Of a stretch of 64,000 bases of DNA, positions 32,652-45,747 are shown in pieces. Origin of the DNA: Drosophila persimilis. Lineage: Eukaryota > Arthropoda > Insecta > Diptera > Drosophilidae. The stretch's first letter is position 1. Every line of letters begins with the position of its first letter. A program made the translations under genes and the position numbers. The notes below the pieces were generated by a model, which worked only from the letters and a program-made list of their open reading frames with translations, did not search any database and had not been told where the DNA came from. The stretch is taken from assembly GCF_003286085.1 (NCBI RefSeq), contig NW_020825563.1, positions 1-64,000 on the forward strand, given 5' to 3'.

Positions 32652-33748
32652 CGAGGGGGAACGTTGTGAGTTGCTGCGGACACCGCAACTCTACAGTTAT
32701 ACCCGATACTAAGTCAGTATGGCTCTCTTCCGGCAGATGCTAATATTAAACGAAACGAAAAAGATTGCGTGCGAGAGAGACAGAAAATCAGTCTGTGCGT
32801 GACGTCGGGCGCTGCGTAGCCACTGCAAATTGATTTGTTCCTGTTGGCTATAAAAATTATCTGATCTGATCCAGACTCAGCAATCTGATAGATATGGTCA
32901 TTCTCTATGATTCTGCGTTCTTAGTTTTCTCGAATCTGAAATATTGCGGATGCAACAGATTCTCATCCTTTGTGGGGGCGGAAGGGGGTGGGGCGAAATT
33001 CTGAGATATACGTTTTATAGTGAGATCTAACAGGAGTGCGGATACTAAATTTGGTTACTCTAGCCTTAATAGTCTCTGAGATTTGTGGTTGCCCCAGATT
33101 TTCGTCCTTTGCGGGGGCGGAAGGGGGTGCTTCGAAATTTTGACACAAAACGGTCAAGGTCCGATATCACAGGAGTGTGGATACGAAATTTGGTTGCTCT
33201 AGCTCTTATGGGTTCTGAGATCCTTGAGATCCTCATATTTTGCAATTGGCAAAACCGACCATGAAACCTGTGTGTTAGAGTGAGACAGAGCGAGAAAGAA
33301 TGAAATTGTTTTCGTGATTCTGGCTATAATAATTATACGATCTGGTTCAGATTTTGCACTCTGTAAGATATAGTCATCTTCTTCTTTTTAGTTTACTCGT
33401 ATCGTCAAAATTGTGGATGCCACAGATTTTCGTCTTTTGTGGGGGCGGAAGTGGGCGGGGCAAAGTTTTGAAATATTTTTGTAGCAGTGACATATCACAG
33501 AAGTCTGGATCCAAAACATCGTTGCTCTAGCTCTTATAGACTTTGAGCACTAGGCGCTGAAGGGGACGGACAGACGGACAGATGGATGGACGGACAGACA
33601 GACATGGCTCAATCGACTCGGCTATTGATGCTGATCAAGAATATATATACTTTATGGGGTCGGAAACGATTCCTTCTGGACGTTACACACATCCATTTTC
33701 ACCACAAATCTAATATACCCCAATACTCATTTTGAGTATCGGGTATAA
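32652..33748 (+). repeat. DINE-1-type repeat inside A4 RT
   Basis: Same insertion point as the DINE at 6064, so the pair is orthologous by duplication, not two insertions. It retains GAGAGAGA (32773-32780), which the 6064 copy lost. Its own small deletions include loss of ACGATTCTGCG near 33383. Confidence 0.88.
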
Positions 33749-34650
33749 AAACCGAGCAAAAATGCAAATGAAGTTGGCTCTTATCGACCGATTAGCCTTT
33801 TGGCTGGCTTCTCTAAAATCTTTGAAACCTTGCTCATGAAAAGAATTTTTGAATGCGAAGACTTTGAGAAGGCCATTCCCTCTCATCAGTTTGGATTGAG
33901 GAGAGAGCATAGCACGGAGCAACAACTGGCACGCGTTACACAGTATATTCTTGATGCATATGAGAAACAGCTTTTTGTTCTGCCGTATTTATTGACGTGA
34001 GCGAAGCCTTTGACCGAGTTTGGCATAATGGTCTACTACTTAAGCTAGCGAAGCTACTCCCGTTTACATATTACAACGTTTTAAAAAGTTACTTAGCAGA
34101 TAGAACATTTTTTGTAAACGGAAACCATGGAATGCGCTCGAGACCTGGAAGGATTTGCGCAGGCGTGCCCCAGGGTAGCGTCCTCGGCCCTGTACTCTAC
34201 AGTCTTCACGTCGGATATGCCGCTACCGCACCTGTCAGAACAAAATGACTTTCTACTTACGCAGATGACACAATATGTGCTAAAAAAGAAGCCAGTACAG
34301 CGGTTAGAACAAATCAGTGTTATCTTGAACACTTCACTGCCTGAGCTTCCAAATGATGCATCAGCCTTAATACCAGCAAAACGGTCCATGTCCTCTACAC
34401 AAGGCGATCGATTGCAAATGGCATAGGTGAGCTATTGCCAAAAAGGTACAACGAAGCAATCAAAAGTAAGCCAAGGCATCGCTATCTAAGCTTGATAATG
34501 GACAGGAAACTTGTGCTAGACATGCCCATACCACCCAGTTAGCAATTCGAGTGAGAGCAGCAGCCATTAGACTGAACTGGATCAGTATGCGAATCACAAT
34601 TTTGCAGGGTAGAAAGCGCACAGAACCAACTCCTACGAAAAATCGTGAAG
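33749..34650 (+). pseudogene. A4 reverse transcriptase, C-terminal half, eroded
   Basis: SYRPISLLAGFSKIFETLL, FGLRREHSTEQQLARVTQY, then a 1-bp loss in the T run near 33971 and SEAFDRVWHNG. GVPQGSVLGPVLYS (about 34165) is intact here, whereas A1 and A2 have it scrambled. Parts around the YADD box are deleted (34248-34275). Confidence 0.78.
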
Positions 34651-36106
34651 GCTAGCAGGTACACAAGAAAGCAAGTTATCCGAGATGCATACAACATTGA
34701 CTCTGCAGAAGAAACCTTTGATAGAGCCAGCGGCAGGCTAGCAGCTTCACTATTTCTCCATCCAAATCTGGAAGCAAAAAGACTTATCATGCAGCCCTTC
34801 ATTCCTCAAAGGCTTGACCGGCCAAGATACACAAAGCAGCTGGAAACTCACTTTCAGACTCTCCAACAACAGCTCCTGCAGCAGGCAGCACAACAACAAC
34901 TACTGATACGCCTTGAACAAGAGCGTCGCATAGCCCTTGGTATCCCGCAGGAGAGACCCTCAATAATCTGGGTTAATCGTATGGCGCAATGTCTCAGGAG
35001 AGGAGAAATGAATCGATTAGAAATGGCGCAGAAGATTCGTTTTGAGCCCGAATACATACAAAGTCTCATAATGACTCCGCTTGAACCACACGAATTCCCT
35101 CCGCCTACTCCAGAGCAGCTTCTCGAAGAGCAGATGAAGTCCCTGCAGCAGCAACTTGAGAAGGAGCTCGACGACGTGATGGACGCAGCATTTGCCGCCA
35201 AAGAAAGCCGAGCCCGCACAAATCCGCACCAGGAAGCCTCATCTGTGTGTGTAGAAGCTGCACAACCAAAAGCTATGGCCACTCCAATACTTAAAAGAAG
35301 GCAAAATATCATCAATGCCAATCTGGATGGCAATAATTCTGCTTACCTTTATTTACAGGCAAATATCACAGCTACTGACGGCCTCTTGGTGCATCCAAGG
35401 CAAATCTGGCGCCCAGCAGTCCATCCGTTGGCCTGCCATCCTGCTGTAATTCCTATGGCTGCCTGCAGCGAGCGGCCTCGCCACGCCATCTTCTATAAGG
35501 GCCTCGCCTACTGCCGAGATTGACCTGCGTATCCGGAATTACTTTTTGGCAACTTCTCCGAATCCACTCCGCAGCCTGTCGCAGCCTATCACTACTCCAA
35601 AACCTGAAAGAAGACGAAAAATCATCAATGCCAATCTGGATGGCAATAACTCTGCTTACTTCTATCTACAGGCAAACAGCACAGATACTGACGGCCTCCT
35701 GGTGAATCCACGGCGAAAGCGGAGGCGAGTAGTCCATCCGGTGGCCAGCTATCCTGTTGCGAATCCTCTGGCTGGGCGCAGCGAGCCGGCTGCAATGCTC
35801 CCTTCTGCACGGGCCTCGTCCATTGCCGATGCACATTTCCGCCCCTGGAATCTCCTTTTGACTGGCTCGCCAAATCCGCACCGCAGTATATCCAGCATCC
35901 AACGAAGGCCTGTCCAACAGTTACAACAGCCACTGGTGAATCTTCTTTTCATTGGCCTAATCCTGGATCCATGGCAGTTGCAGCAGTTACTCAGACCGCT
36001 CCCAGGTCACCTTCTGAAATTTCACCGCCGTCCAGTGCGCCAATGGTGGAAAGGCGCACACCGAAAGACACGCCCTCTGGAAGCATATAGGCGAAGCAAT
36101 TTGTAA
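34645..36106 (+). pseudogene. A4 RT C-terminus fused to Q/E-rich tail
   Basis: An open frame 34645-35523 (292 codons) reads from a genuine Jockey-type ORF2 end (ASRYTRKQVIRDAYNIDSAE, LHPNLEAKRLIMQPFIPQR) straight into the tail (LETHFQTLQQQLLQQAAQQQ, ERRIALGIPQERP, PPPTPEQLLEEQ, first IINANLDGNNSAY block). The second block is open at 35546-36106. This copy shows the RT-tail junction best: the intervening RT C-terminus that A1 and A2 lack is present, which suggests the tail is a true C-terminal extension or read-through of a 3' UTR. Confidence 0.6.
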
Positions 36107-36390
36107 CAATCAAATACTTACTCACTTACGGTGCGGCTTTATACTTCCCCTGAGACTGCAGCAGCCTGATGAAGTCACCGGGTCCTTTATTTTGACACCT
36201 GCTCTTCTACAGACTCAATTCCATACAGTGAGCTGATGATAGAGGTTCATACCTATATATACGTCCGCTGTAATTAAATGAGCAAAGAAATTATAATTAA
36301 TACAGCTTCTATTTGTTAAACTTATAATTTTATTACTTACAATGCAATTTCCAAATGTAAACAAACGCACGTCGTTGCCAGAAAATGTTG
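36107..36390 (+). other. A4 non-coding 3' part
   Basis: Matches A1 3620-3903 (GAGGTTCATACCTATATATACG region and AT-rich end). After 36390 it continues into the linker to B2 exactly as A3 does. Confidence 0.75.
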
Positions 36391-37870
36391 ATTTCTTGTA
36401 ATGTAAAGTGCCTTATACATTTCTCTGTAACATTATGTAAAATGTCCCAACCATGTTAAGTAGTGGTTCCGCTGTTAAAAGAACAGCTTTTAAAAATATT
36501 TGTAAATGCGTTTAAATGTAAAAATTGCGAAAACAAATAAACTTAGTTGAGGGTCACTTGTTTGTGGCCAATCAGTCCTATTGTGCTCGCACACACACGT
36601 CGGCACACAACCCGAAAAGTTATCTTATGGATAGAACCTTCAAAGTCGTCTGTTGTAATACCATATCAAGTCAAAAGCAAGTAGCTGCAGGAGTCCCGCA
36701 AGGCAGTGTCCTTGGCCCAGTGCTATACAATATATACACTGCTGACATGCCACAACCACAAAGAAGCTATACTCAAACGCAACTACTAGCTACTTATGCA
36801 GACGACGCGGTCTACCTGGTGTCTGCTTTTAACCCACGACAAGGCAATGAATCCATGGAGAGGCTTCTAGCTGACGCTCACTCCTGGTCAAAAAAAATGG
36901 GGAATTACCATAAGTCTCACGAAAACTGCTCATGTCTTGCACACACTCTCACCTGCGGAACAACAGACTCCAGCACATAGACTTGCTGGTCAACACCTAC
37001 CCAAAAAAGCGGTCCTTCCATACCTTGGTGTGCAGATGGACGAAAAGCTCAACTTCAACAAACATGTAACTGCTGTAGTCACCAAAACTAGGGCCCGGCT
37101 AAAAAAGATTGATTGGTTAATCGGCAGAAGCAGCAAACTTACCCTGCTTCTAAAAGTCCTTCTCTACAAGCACCTGGTTGCCCCAATATGGCAGTATGCC
37201 TTGCCAGTCTGGGGACCCCTAACATCAAACATGCAATGGACAAACTGCAAACATTACAAAACAAAGCCCTCAGAGTAATTACTAATGCACCCTGGTACGT
37301 GAGCAATAAAACACTGCACGTGGATCTCAAAATTTCAACTAGCAATGATATCTACAATGGACTCTACAATAACTACAACACCCGACTAATGCAGCACTCA
37401 AATCTTCTTGCCTGTGATATCGCAACACAACCATACATCCCCAGGAGGCTGCCCAGACCAAGATACGTCTCAATGATGGAACAACACAACCCAAACAGCA
37501 ACAGAAGTCTGAGTGCCATCCAGATCACAGTACTCCAGGCTAGACGTGAGAGCTGGCGAAGAAATCCCTTCTCAACTCATAATATGGAAATCAGCCACAA
37601 TAACACTAACACGTCAAATACACATGTAATTTAAAACAATGTAAATAATCTACACAAAACACAATTTAATATTAAGATTAGTATTACCTTAACTATATAC
37701 AACACTGTTAAAATTCTAAACAGCCATTATTGTAACCAATGTTACCCTGTCATTTTTCAGCCATGTCTGCTACTACACATATGTAGATTATTGTATAATG
37801 TGCCATTTCAACGGTATAAACACAATAAAAACAACTCTCTTATTTGAGAGACTGTCAGTTTTGTTCGCAT
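36391..37870 (+). pseudogene. LINE B copy 2: RT palm/thumb, C-terminus, 3' UTR
   Basis: Near-identical duplicate of 26794-28270, with the same frame breaks: GVPQGSVLGPVLYNIYT and LATYADDAVYLVS (frame 36525-36980), APIWQYALPVWGP (36937-37278), C-terminus (37113-37634). Few differences are visible, for example AGCTTTTAACCC here against GCTTCTAACCC. AATAAA lies near 37825. Confidence 0.82.
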
Positions 37871-38233
37871 AGTCGAACACATCACAAAACTACAGAGTTA
37901 ACGTCTGACCATTTAGCAATTAAAATAGCCACTTAAATAACCACTAGACGCCATGAACAAATAATAAACCCACCCATGCCACTAATGCCTAGAGGTGCTG
38001 ACGTAAAGAAATTCCAAAATCATTTAAACCAAAATATACACTTAAATACAGAAATAAAATCTGGCCTGGACATTGATGATGCGGTGGCCATAATCACCAG
38101 GAATATATATGACGCAGCTGCCAAGGCAACGGAACAAACATCAAAACCAAAAGACAAGCGATTCTAATGTCGGACACTAAAACTTACAAAGTGACTATGC
38201 AAATGCTTGACAAAAAGAAAGAGGCGAGACGAG
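37871..38233 (+). pseudogene. LINE C copy 1, left part, cut by copia
   Basis: Duplicate of 28270-28637 (SDHLAIKI, VKKFQNHLNQNIHL). It ends at GAGGCGAGACGAG, where copia is inserted; the rest of C1 resumes at 43351 after the duplicated ACGAG. Confidence 0.82.
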
Positions 38234-38482
38234 TATTGGTAGACTGGCTATGACAATTAGTAAACGGAAGACAGTACCAAGTTATGTTTTTCTTTAAAGA
38301 TTATTTATGTATTTCTTGATTACTTTTTGCTGCAACACCGGTCCACACACTTGAGATCACAAAAGAAGAGAGAGCGTCGACACTTCAAGTGTGACCAGAC
38401 TAACTCATAATAATAATACCTAACATATCGATAATATTATTTAATGTTATTATTTGAATGTGGGAATAGGCGTATTCCAACA
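38234..38482 (-). repeat. copia 3' LTR (left in window)
   Basis: 249 bp; reads TGTTGGAATACG...CCAATA on the minus strand. Identical to the copy at 43102. Confidence 0.93.
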
Positions 38483-38492
38483 CGCCCCCCTC
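38483..38492 (-). promoter_or_regulatory. copia polypurine tract
   Basis: GAGGGGGGCG on the minus strand, adjacent to the 3' LTR. Confidence 0.85.
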
Positions 38493-38819
38493 AAAAATAA
38501 CATTAATTATCAAAATCATAAAAATAAAAAATATAAAAAAAGTTTTCATCATTAAATCAAAAGGTAACATTCAATTGTTATTCTAATGTGGTTGGTGTGC
38601 ATTCTGGGAAGTGTTATGTGATCTAGCATTTGCTCTAAGGATACGGGGAAAACCCAGAAAAACCCGATCAGATCACTTTAACATTAGATTAACATAAAAT
38701 TAAATTACTTTAACAATTCATTGGTTCTTTTGGTTCAAATCAAAAAAAAAAATTAAATATGAATTAATGTAATAAATTCGTTAATAAAGCTTCATGTTCA
38801 TGTTTTCATTAAATTGGAA

Positions 38820-41800
38820 TCATTCTTCTTGTAGTAGTCCTAATTTGTTCCGCAGTTCCGCAAATCTTCCAGCAGGTAGTGGCTTCGTGAAGATGTCAGC
38901 AAGTTGGTTGTCTGTATTAATATACTCAAGAGAAATCTCATTAGTTTCTATCTGTTCTCTTGAAAAATGATATTTTATATCAATATGCTTTGCTCTTTTA
39001 TGACATGAGGGATTATTTGCAATGCTAATACAGCCTTGGTTGTCTTCATAAATTTTAATGGGTCTGTCGAGTTTAAGATTAATACTATTTAGAAGAGACT
39101 TTAGCCATAAAGCTTCTCTTACAGCTTCAAATAGGGCCATATATTCAGCTTCAGTTGATGAAGCTGCCACTGAATTCTGTCTTTTTGTATTCCAACAAAT
39201 TAAATTGGAATCGAACATTTTAAACAAATAACCCGTTGTACTTTTTCTATCAATCTCATTACTACCCCAATCGGAGTCTACATAGCCAACTAATGTATTT
39301 TCAAATGATGTATTCTTTTTAAATATAAGCTTCATATCAATAGTTCCCTTTAAATATCTAATAACTATTTTTAAACATTGCCATAACTCAGCATTGTTCT
39401 TGCTACTATATCTACTCAAGATATTTACAGCGGTAGCTAAATCTGGTCGTGTACACAGCATTATGTACATTAAACAGCCAATAAGGTTACGACATGGAGC
39501 ATTGCAGTCTTCATCTGAGTTAAGTAACTCATAATTTAGTTTATTTAGTAATGGAGTACTGACTGAATTGCAACTATCCATGTTAAATTTATTTAAAATT
39601 CTTTTTACATATGCAGCTTGACTCAAATATATTTTGTCTTCAAACATTTCTACTCTGATACCGACAAAATGTTTTATCTCATTTAAGTCAGTCATTCTAA
39701 ATCTTTCGCTTAAATAATTTTTGAAATTATTCATTCTATCCATATCCCTTGTCGCTATTACTACATCATCAACATATAATAATACATATATGTTTTTCTT
39801 TATGTCACCTCTATCAAGAATATATATGCAACGATCCACGGGAGAGTTTACAAAATCGAATTCTTTCAATGCTTGCTCAAATACTTGAAACCAGCATCTA
39901 GCTGCTTGTTTGAGCCCATAAATGGCTTTGTTCAGTTTGCATACATGCCCAGCACCGCATAATACGCCCTGAGGAGGCCGCATATATATCTCCTCACTTA
40001 ATGTACCATTGAGGAAAGCTGTTTTAACATCCATCTGATGGACTTTCAAATTAAACTGGACTGCCAATGATAGTACGAACCTAAAACTGGCAATTCTAGC
40101 AACGGGAGCAAATGTTTCTTCATAGTCTACTTAGTACTTTTGAGTAAATCCTCTTGCAACCAGTCTAGCTTTGTATTTTATTGGGACTCCTAGTTCATTA
40201 TATTTAATGGAAAATACACATCTACTGTCTACAATATTTTTGTTTTCTGGCTTCTTTATAATTGTCCAGGTGTTATTAATTTCATGGGCATTTAACTCTG
40301 TATTTATTGCTTTCTCCCAATCAGATTTATCGTTCCTAAAATTTATTTCATCAAAAGAATTTGGAACTTCATCAAACATTATATGGGCATTGAATATAAA
40401 TTTGTTAAAGCTTTTATCATGTTCTTTATAAGACACCTTCGGCTTAGACTTTAACCTCTCACTTTTTCTACTAATTATATTATCCTTATTTTCTTCACGA
40501 CAATTATCTGGCTGATCAGCTTTTTCACAATCCTTACTCTCATTCGGGATATATAATTCCTTACTATCATTCAGGAAATCAGTTTTTCTTTTCCTACTTT
40601 CATTAGGAAAATGCAGCTTTTCGCATTCCTTACTTTCATTCAGGATTTCACATTCCGTACTTTCATTCGGGGAATTAAACTGATCACATTCCTTACTCTC
40701 ATTCAGGATTCCACATTCCGTACAATCATTCGGGAAATTAAGCTGATCAGATTCCTTACTCTCATTCAGGAATTCTTGTTGACTTCTTTCCTTACTCTCT
40801 TTCGGGAAATCTGTTTCAAATTTTACTTCTCTAGAATAAAGCATATTAGTCTCGTCTACGACAACATCTCTTGCAACAATAACTTTTCCTTTAATGACAT
40901 CCCACAATTTGAGTCCATTTTGTTCATACCCTATCAAGATAGCTTTGAATGATTTTTCATCAAATTTACCTTTTTTAATTTTGTTGTGCACATAGACGGT
41001 TGAACCGAACACTCTTAAAAATTTTAAATTGGTCTTTCTATTGTGCCACAGCTCATATGGGGTCATTTTACAATCACCAAGTGCTTTGCTTGGAATTCTG
41101 TTGATTAGATATGTTGCAGTTAGCACAGCTTCACCCCAAAAACTTTTGTCTAATTTTGCACCATTTACCATAGCACGAGCTTTCTCTGTAATGGTTCTTA
41201 TCATTCGCTCCGAAACACCATTCAACTGAGGTGTATGTGGCACTGTCAAATGATAACTTATTCCTTTATTAACGCAGAACTCACGCATTTCATTCGACAA
41301 GTATTCTCTACCGTTGTCAATGTACAAATTGACAATCTTGAAATTAAAATGAGCCTCGCTCTTTGCTACAAAATCTTTAAATACATTGAATACATCTGAT
41401 TTATATTTTAACAAATAGGTTACACAATAATGTGTAAATTGATCTACGAAGATCACAAAATAATTTTTATCGTCTAGTGTAACTGGTTTAATGGGGCCAC
41501 ATACATCTGAATGTATTACAAACAAGGGACGTTTTATATAACTTTTATCTTTAGATTGCTTAAATGGCAACCTAGCCTGTTTCCCATTTAAACATGACTC
41601 ACAAACTTCATCTGATATTTTTAAATTAACAAGAAGATTACTGTCATTAAATAAATTATTATTCTTTATTTCAAGCAATTTTGCATTGCTTATATGCCCC
41701 AACCTCTCATGCCATAATCGATAATTATTTTTGTTCCTAGCATCTACACTGTATGCTTGGAATTTGACTACAGGTATATCCAACATACCTGTATGTTTAA

Positions 41801-42965
41801 CAACAATTACTCCATTTTTTGATATGGAGACACCACCACAGTCAAACTTAATTGACATCCCTGCCTGTTGCAGACGCTTGACAGACATGAGGTTTCCTGC
41901 TGCCTCCTTGCAGTAGAGCACATCCTCCAGTGTGATATTGTGTCCATTGTGCAGCCGCACAATTCCACGCTTAGTGGCATATAAAAACTCGCCTTCTTTT
42001 GCCACAGCGATTTTAATTGGCTGCTCCAATTCGATGCAATCGGCGCACAGCGAGTCATCATTGATCTAATGATCCGTTGCACCAGAATCGAGTATAAAAC
42101 CGAGTTCATTATTTATTTGATCACTCTTTTTCATTTTCCGCATCATAAATGCGAACCCGTGGCCCGATGCTGCAAGCTGAGCTTGTTTATTATGTTTATA
42201 ATTTTCTTTGTTTTGATTTAACCTTATAAACTGGTAACAGTCTTTTTTCATGTGCCCTTCTTTGCCACAGTGATGGCATTTAATATTACTTCTAGCTTAT
42301 CCCTTAAATAATATCTTTTGCCGTGTGTTTCCAAACGTTTTACAATTATTAAAATTGTTATTATTTCTTACAACTGCCTTCATGACTTTACTACTTGTAT
42401 CAGTACTTTCATTTCTTAATTTGGTCTCGTAGTCGAACAATTTATTTTTTACAAACGCTAATGATAGAGTTTCATCTGACAAAGTTTCGATTGCCGTGAT
42501 GACACCATTATAGGTTGAAGGTAGAGTCTGCAGCAAATGTGCCACTTTGTCCATCTCATCCATTTTAGCGCCCGCCCCTAACAACTCACTCACTGTTTCA
42601 TCAAAAATAACAAAATGACTCGAAAGTGTCATTTCACTTGAGAGTTTGAGTGTTATTAAACGTTTACGTGCAGCTAATTGCGACGCAAGGCTTCTACGCT
42701 CATATATGGCGTCTAAATTCTTCAGAATATCACGTGCCGAAATGTCGCCTGCCGCGAAGTTTAGAAATGCGTCGCCTAAATATTGAATTAAAATGCTCTT
42801 CGCACATCGCTCTGCCTTTTTCCAATTATCATCTACTTCGTTAGGCATTATGTTATCGACTACTTGGAGCACCTCTAATTCAGCAAACAAAGCTCTGATT
42901 CTAAATTTCCATATAGAATATTTCTCGCCACAAAAATGCTTAATATGTTGCTTATTTCTTTCCAT
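38820..42965 (-). pseudogene. copia Gag-Pol polyprotein with three in-frame stops
   Basis: One frame of 1382 codons, close to the usual 1409. Gag 42965 to about 42235 with zinc knuckle CHHCGKEGHMKKDC; protease with LDSGATDH (about 42070); integrase with the HHCC region (LWHERLGH, CESCLNGKQARLPF) and core (VIHSDVCGPI, YIDNGREYLSNEM); a hydrophilic linker of repeated NESKEC-type units (about 40500-40830); RT with VHQMDVKTAFLNG and YVDDVVIA; RNase H with YVDSDWGSNEIDRKS and SSTEAEYMAL. Stops: TAA at 42297-42299 before the knuckle, TAG at 42066-42068 just after the protease active site, TAA at 40131-40133 in early RT. No frameshift seen. Intact Gag capsid alone could still be made. Confidence 0.93.
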
Positions 42966-43085
42966 TTTCTATGTATGTATACATTATACACACACACACT
43001 ACAAAAAAAAAAAACTACACAAGAACGCACGCGGAACTAATTTCACAACTACTTGTTATTAATTTAATTTATTTAAATTGGCGTG

Positions 43086-43101
43086 GACTGGGCCCATAAC
43101 C
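43086..43101 (-). promoter_or_regulatory. copia primer-binding site (tRNA-iMet internal half)
   Basis: Minus strand GGTTATGGGCCCAGTC directly after the 5' LTR, the known copia primer site for a cleaved initiator tRNA. Confidence 0.88.
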
Positions 43102-43350
43102 TATTGGTAGACTGGCTATGACAATTAGTAAACGGAAGACAGTACCAAGTTATGTTTTTCTTTAAAGATTATTTATGTATTTCTTGATTACTTTTTGCTG
43201 CAACACCGGTCCACACACTTGAGATCACAAAAGAAGAGAGAGCGTCGACACTTCAAGTGTGACCAGACTAACTCATAATAATAATACCTAACATATCGAT
43301 AATATTATTTAATGTTATTATTTGAATGTGGGAATAGGCGTATTCCAACA
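43102..43350 (-). repeat. copia 5' LTR (right in window)
   Basis: 249 bp, same sequence as 38234-38482; drives minus-strand transcription. Confidence 0.93.
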
Positions 43351-44632
43351 ACGAGTATATCTAATACTAAGGACAACTGAAGCAAAGAGACACTACAATA
43401 TGCTCACAAACAAGCTGAGAAAGGCGATCAAAAACTGTAAGGAGAACCAATTCAATAGGCAGCTAGAATCAATAAGCGCAGAGGAGGTACGAAGTATGAC
43501 AAAGCTGTGGAAGATAACAAACAACATCAAAAAGCAGCCGACTCCAAATTGGCCACTGAGATTAGAAGACGAAGAAAATATACCCAAATGGACAAGGACA
43601 ACAATGGAAAAGGCTGAAGCCTTCAAAAAAACATCTAGAAGAGCGCCATAGGACACCGCAAACTCATAACGAGGCAGAAAATAATCCAATAATTGACGAA
43701 CTGCAGAAGCAAAAGAGCTATACCAAAAAGAAGAATGGAAACACATCAAACCGGTCACCCTGCCCGAGCTGCAGACAATAATAAGAAAACTAAAAACAAA
43801 GAAAGCAACAGGCGAGGATAAAATTGACAATAAAACAATAAAAATATTACCCCTCAAGGCGAAGCTATACTTAGTAAATATTTATAATGCTGCACTAAGA
43901 CTTGGACACTTCCCAATCGCCTGGAAGCACGCGGAGGTGATAATGATCCTCAAGCCGACCAAAAACCCAAAAGAAGTTAAATCATACAGCCCCATATCCC
44001 TCCTAACTGGTTTCTCAAAAATTTTAGAGAAACTCATACTGACAAGACTCCTAGGTGAGGAAAAATTCAGCAAAAGCTTCCCCAAGCAGTTTGGTTTCCG
44101 GCGAGAGCACGGTGCGGAACAACAGCTCAGCCGAGTAACGCAATTTGTTCTCAAAACAAGAAGACAAGCAATGCTGCTCTGCTGTTTTCCTTGACATTGC
44201 GGAAGCATTTGACAAAGTATGGCATGAAGGCCTACTATGCAAACTGACCAAGGTGCAACCACCAAAACTCTACCACATCATTGAAAGCTATCTAACTAAG
44301 CGCACATTTGTGGTAAAGTGCAATGACGGAGTGAAATCCAGTACAGGAAAAATAGCCGCAGGCGTGCCACAGGGTAGCGTCTTGGGCCCGGTACTGTACA
44401 CTATATACGCATCGGACATGCCGACACCTGACATAACCCATAAGGACCACAAAGGCAAAATGCTGTTAGCAACGTACGCGGACGATACGGCAATCTGCAG
44501 CAGACTACCCGGCAGCAGCAGTCAGACGAAATAATAATTACATTAGACACCTTGAGAAATGGGCAGACAAATGGAAAATCACTCTAAATCCAACTAAGAC
44601 GACTAAGGTCGGTGACAAAAACATATTGACAA
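43351..44632 (+). pseudogene. LINE C copy 1, right part: reverse transcriptase
   Basis: Continues C1 after copia. KKATGEDKIDNKTIK, ISLLTGFSKILEKLIL, FGFRREHGAEQQLSRVTQF, FLDIAEAFDKVWHEG (open frame 44145-44534), GVPQGSVLGPVLYTIYAS, LATYADDTAICS. It has SYSPIS where C0 has SYRPIS and GTGCAACC where C0 has GTGTTACC. It ends at a DINE. Confidence 0.82.
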
Positions 44633-45747
44633 CGAGGGGGAAAGTTGTGAGTTGCCGCGGACACCGCAACTCTACAGTTATACCTGATACTAAGTCAGTA
44701 TAACTCCCCTCCGGCAGACGCCGCTAATATTAAACGACACGACAAAGAGTGCGTGCGAGAGAGACAGAAAATCAGTCTGAGCGTGACGTCGGGCGCTGCG
44801 TAGCTACAGCAAATTGATTTGTTCCTTTTGGCTATAAAAATGATCCGATCTGATCCAGATTCAGCAATCGGATAGATATGATCATTATCTATGATTCTGC
44901 GTTTTTAGTTTTCTCGTATCCTCAATATTGTGGATGCAACAGATTTTCGTCCTTTGTGTGGGCGGAAGGGGGTGGGGCGAAATTTTGAGATATAAGTTTT
45001 ATAGTGAGATCTAACAGAAGTGCGGATGCCAAATTTGGTTACTCTAGCCTTAATAGTCTCTGAGATTTATGAATATCCCCAGATTTTCATCCTTTACGGG
45101 GGCGGAAGGGGGTGTGGCGAAATTTTGACACAAAATAGTCAAGGTCCGATATCACAGGAGTGTGGATACCAAATTTGGTTGCTCTGGCTCTTATAGGTTC
45201 TGAGATCCTTGAACTCATATTTTGCAATTGGCAAAACCGACCATTTAACCTGTGTGTTAGAGAGAGACAGAGAGAGAAAGAATGAAATTGTTTCCTTGAT
45301 TCTGGTTATAATAATTATACGATCTGGTTCAGATTTTGCACTCTGTAAGATATAGTCATCTTCTACGATTCTGCGTTTTTGGTTTTATCGTATCTTTAAA
45401 AATGTGGATGCAACAGATTTTCGTCCTTTGTGGGGGCGGAAGTGGGCGGGGCGAAGTTTTGAAATATTCTTGTAACAGTGACATATCACAGATGTCTGGA
45501 TCCAAAACATCGTTGCTCTAGCTCTTATAATCTTTGAGCACTAGGCCCTGAAGGGGACGGACAGACGGACAGACGGACGGACGGACAGACGGACAGACAG
45601 ACATGGCTCAATCGACTCGGCTATTGATGCTGATCAAGAATATATATACTTTATTGGGTCGGAAACGATTCCTTCTGGACGTTACGCACATCCACTTTTA
45701 CCACAAATCTAATATACCCCAATACTCATTTTGAGTATCGGGTATAA
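44633..45747 (+). repeat. DINE-1-type repeat, array unit 1
   Basis: Full-length, GAGAGAGA at 44757-44764, GGAC/AGAC block at about 45557-45602, ends AGTATCGGGTATAA. Confidence 0.88.

Larger units (their letters stand above)
38234..43350 (-). mobile_element. copia: copia retrotransposon (Ty1/copia superfamily), minus strand
   Basis: 5117 bp with two 249-bp LTRs that I read as identical, a 5-bp target duplication ACGAG (38229-38233 and 43351-43355), a half tRNA-iMet primer site and a polypurine tract. The coding order gag-PR-IN-RT-RH, with integrase before RT, is diagnostic of copia-type elements, and protein similarity to Drosophila copia is high throughout. Between the left polypurine tract and the coding end (38493-38819) is AT-rich non-coding 3' sequence. 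Recently inserted, but its reading frame carries three stops. Confidence 0.95.
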
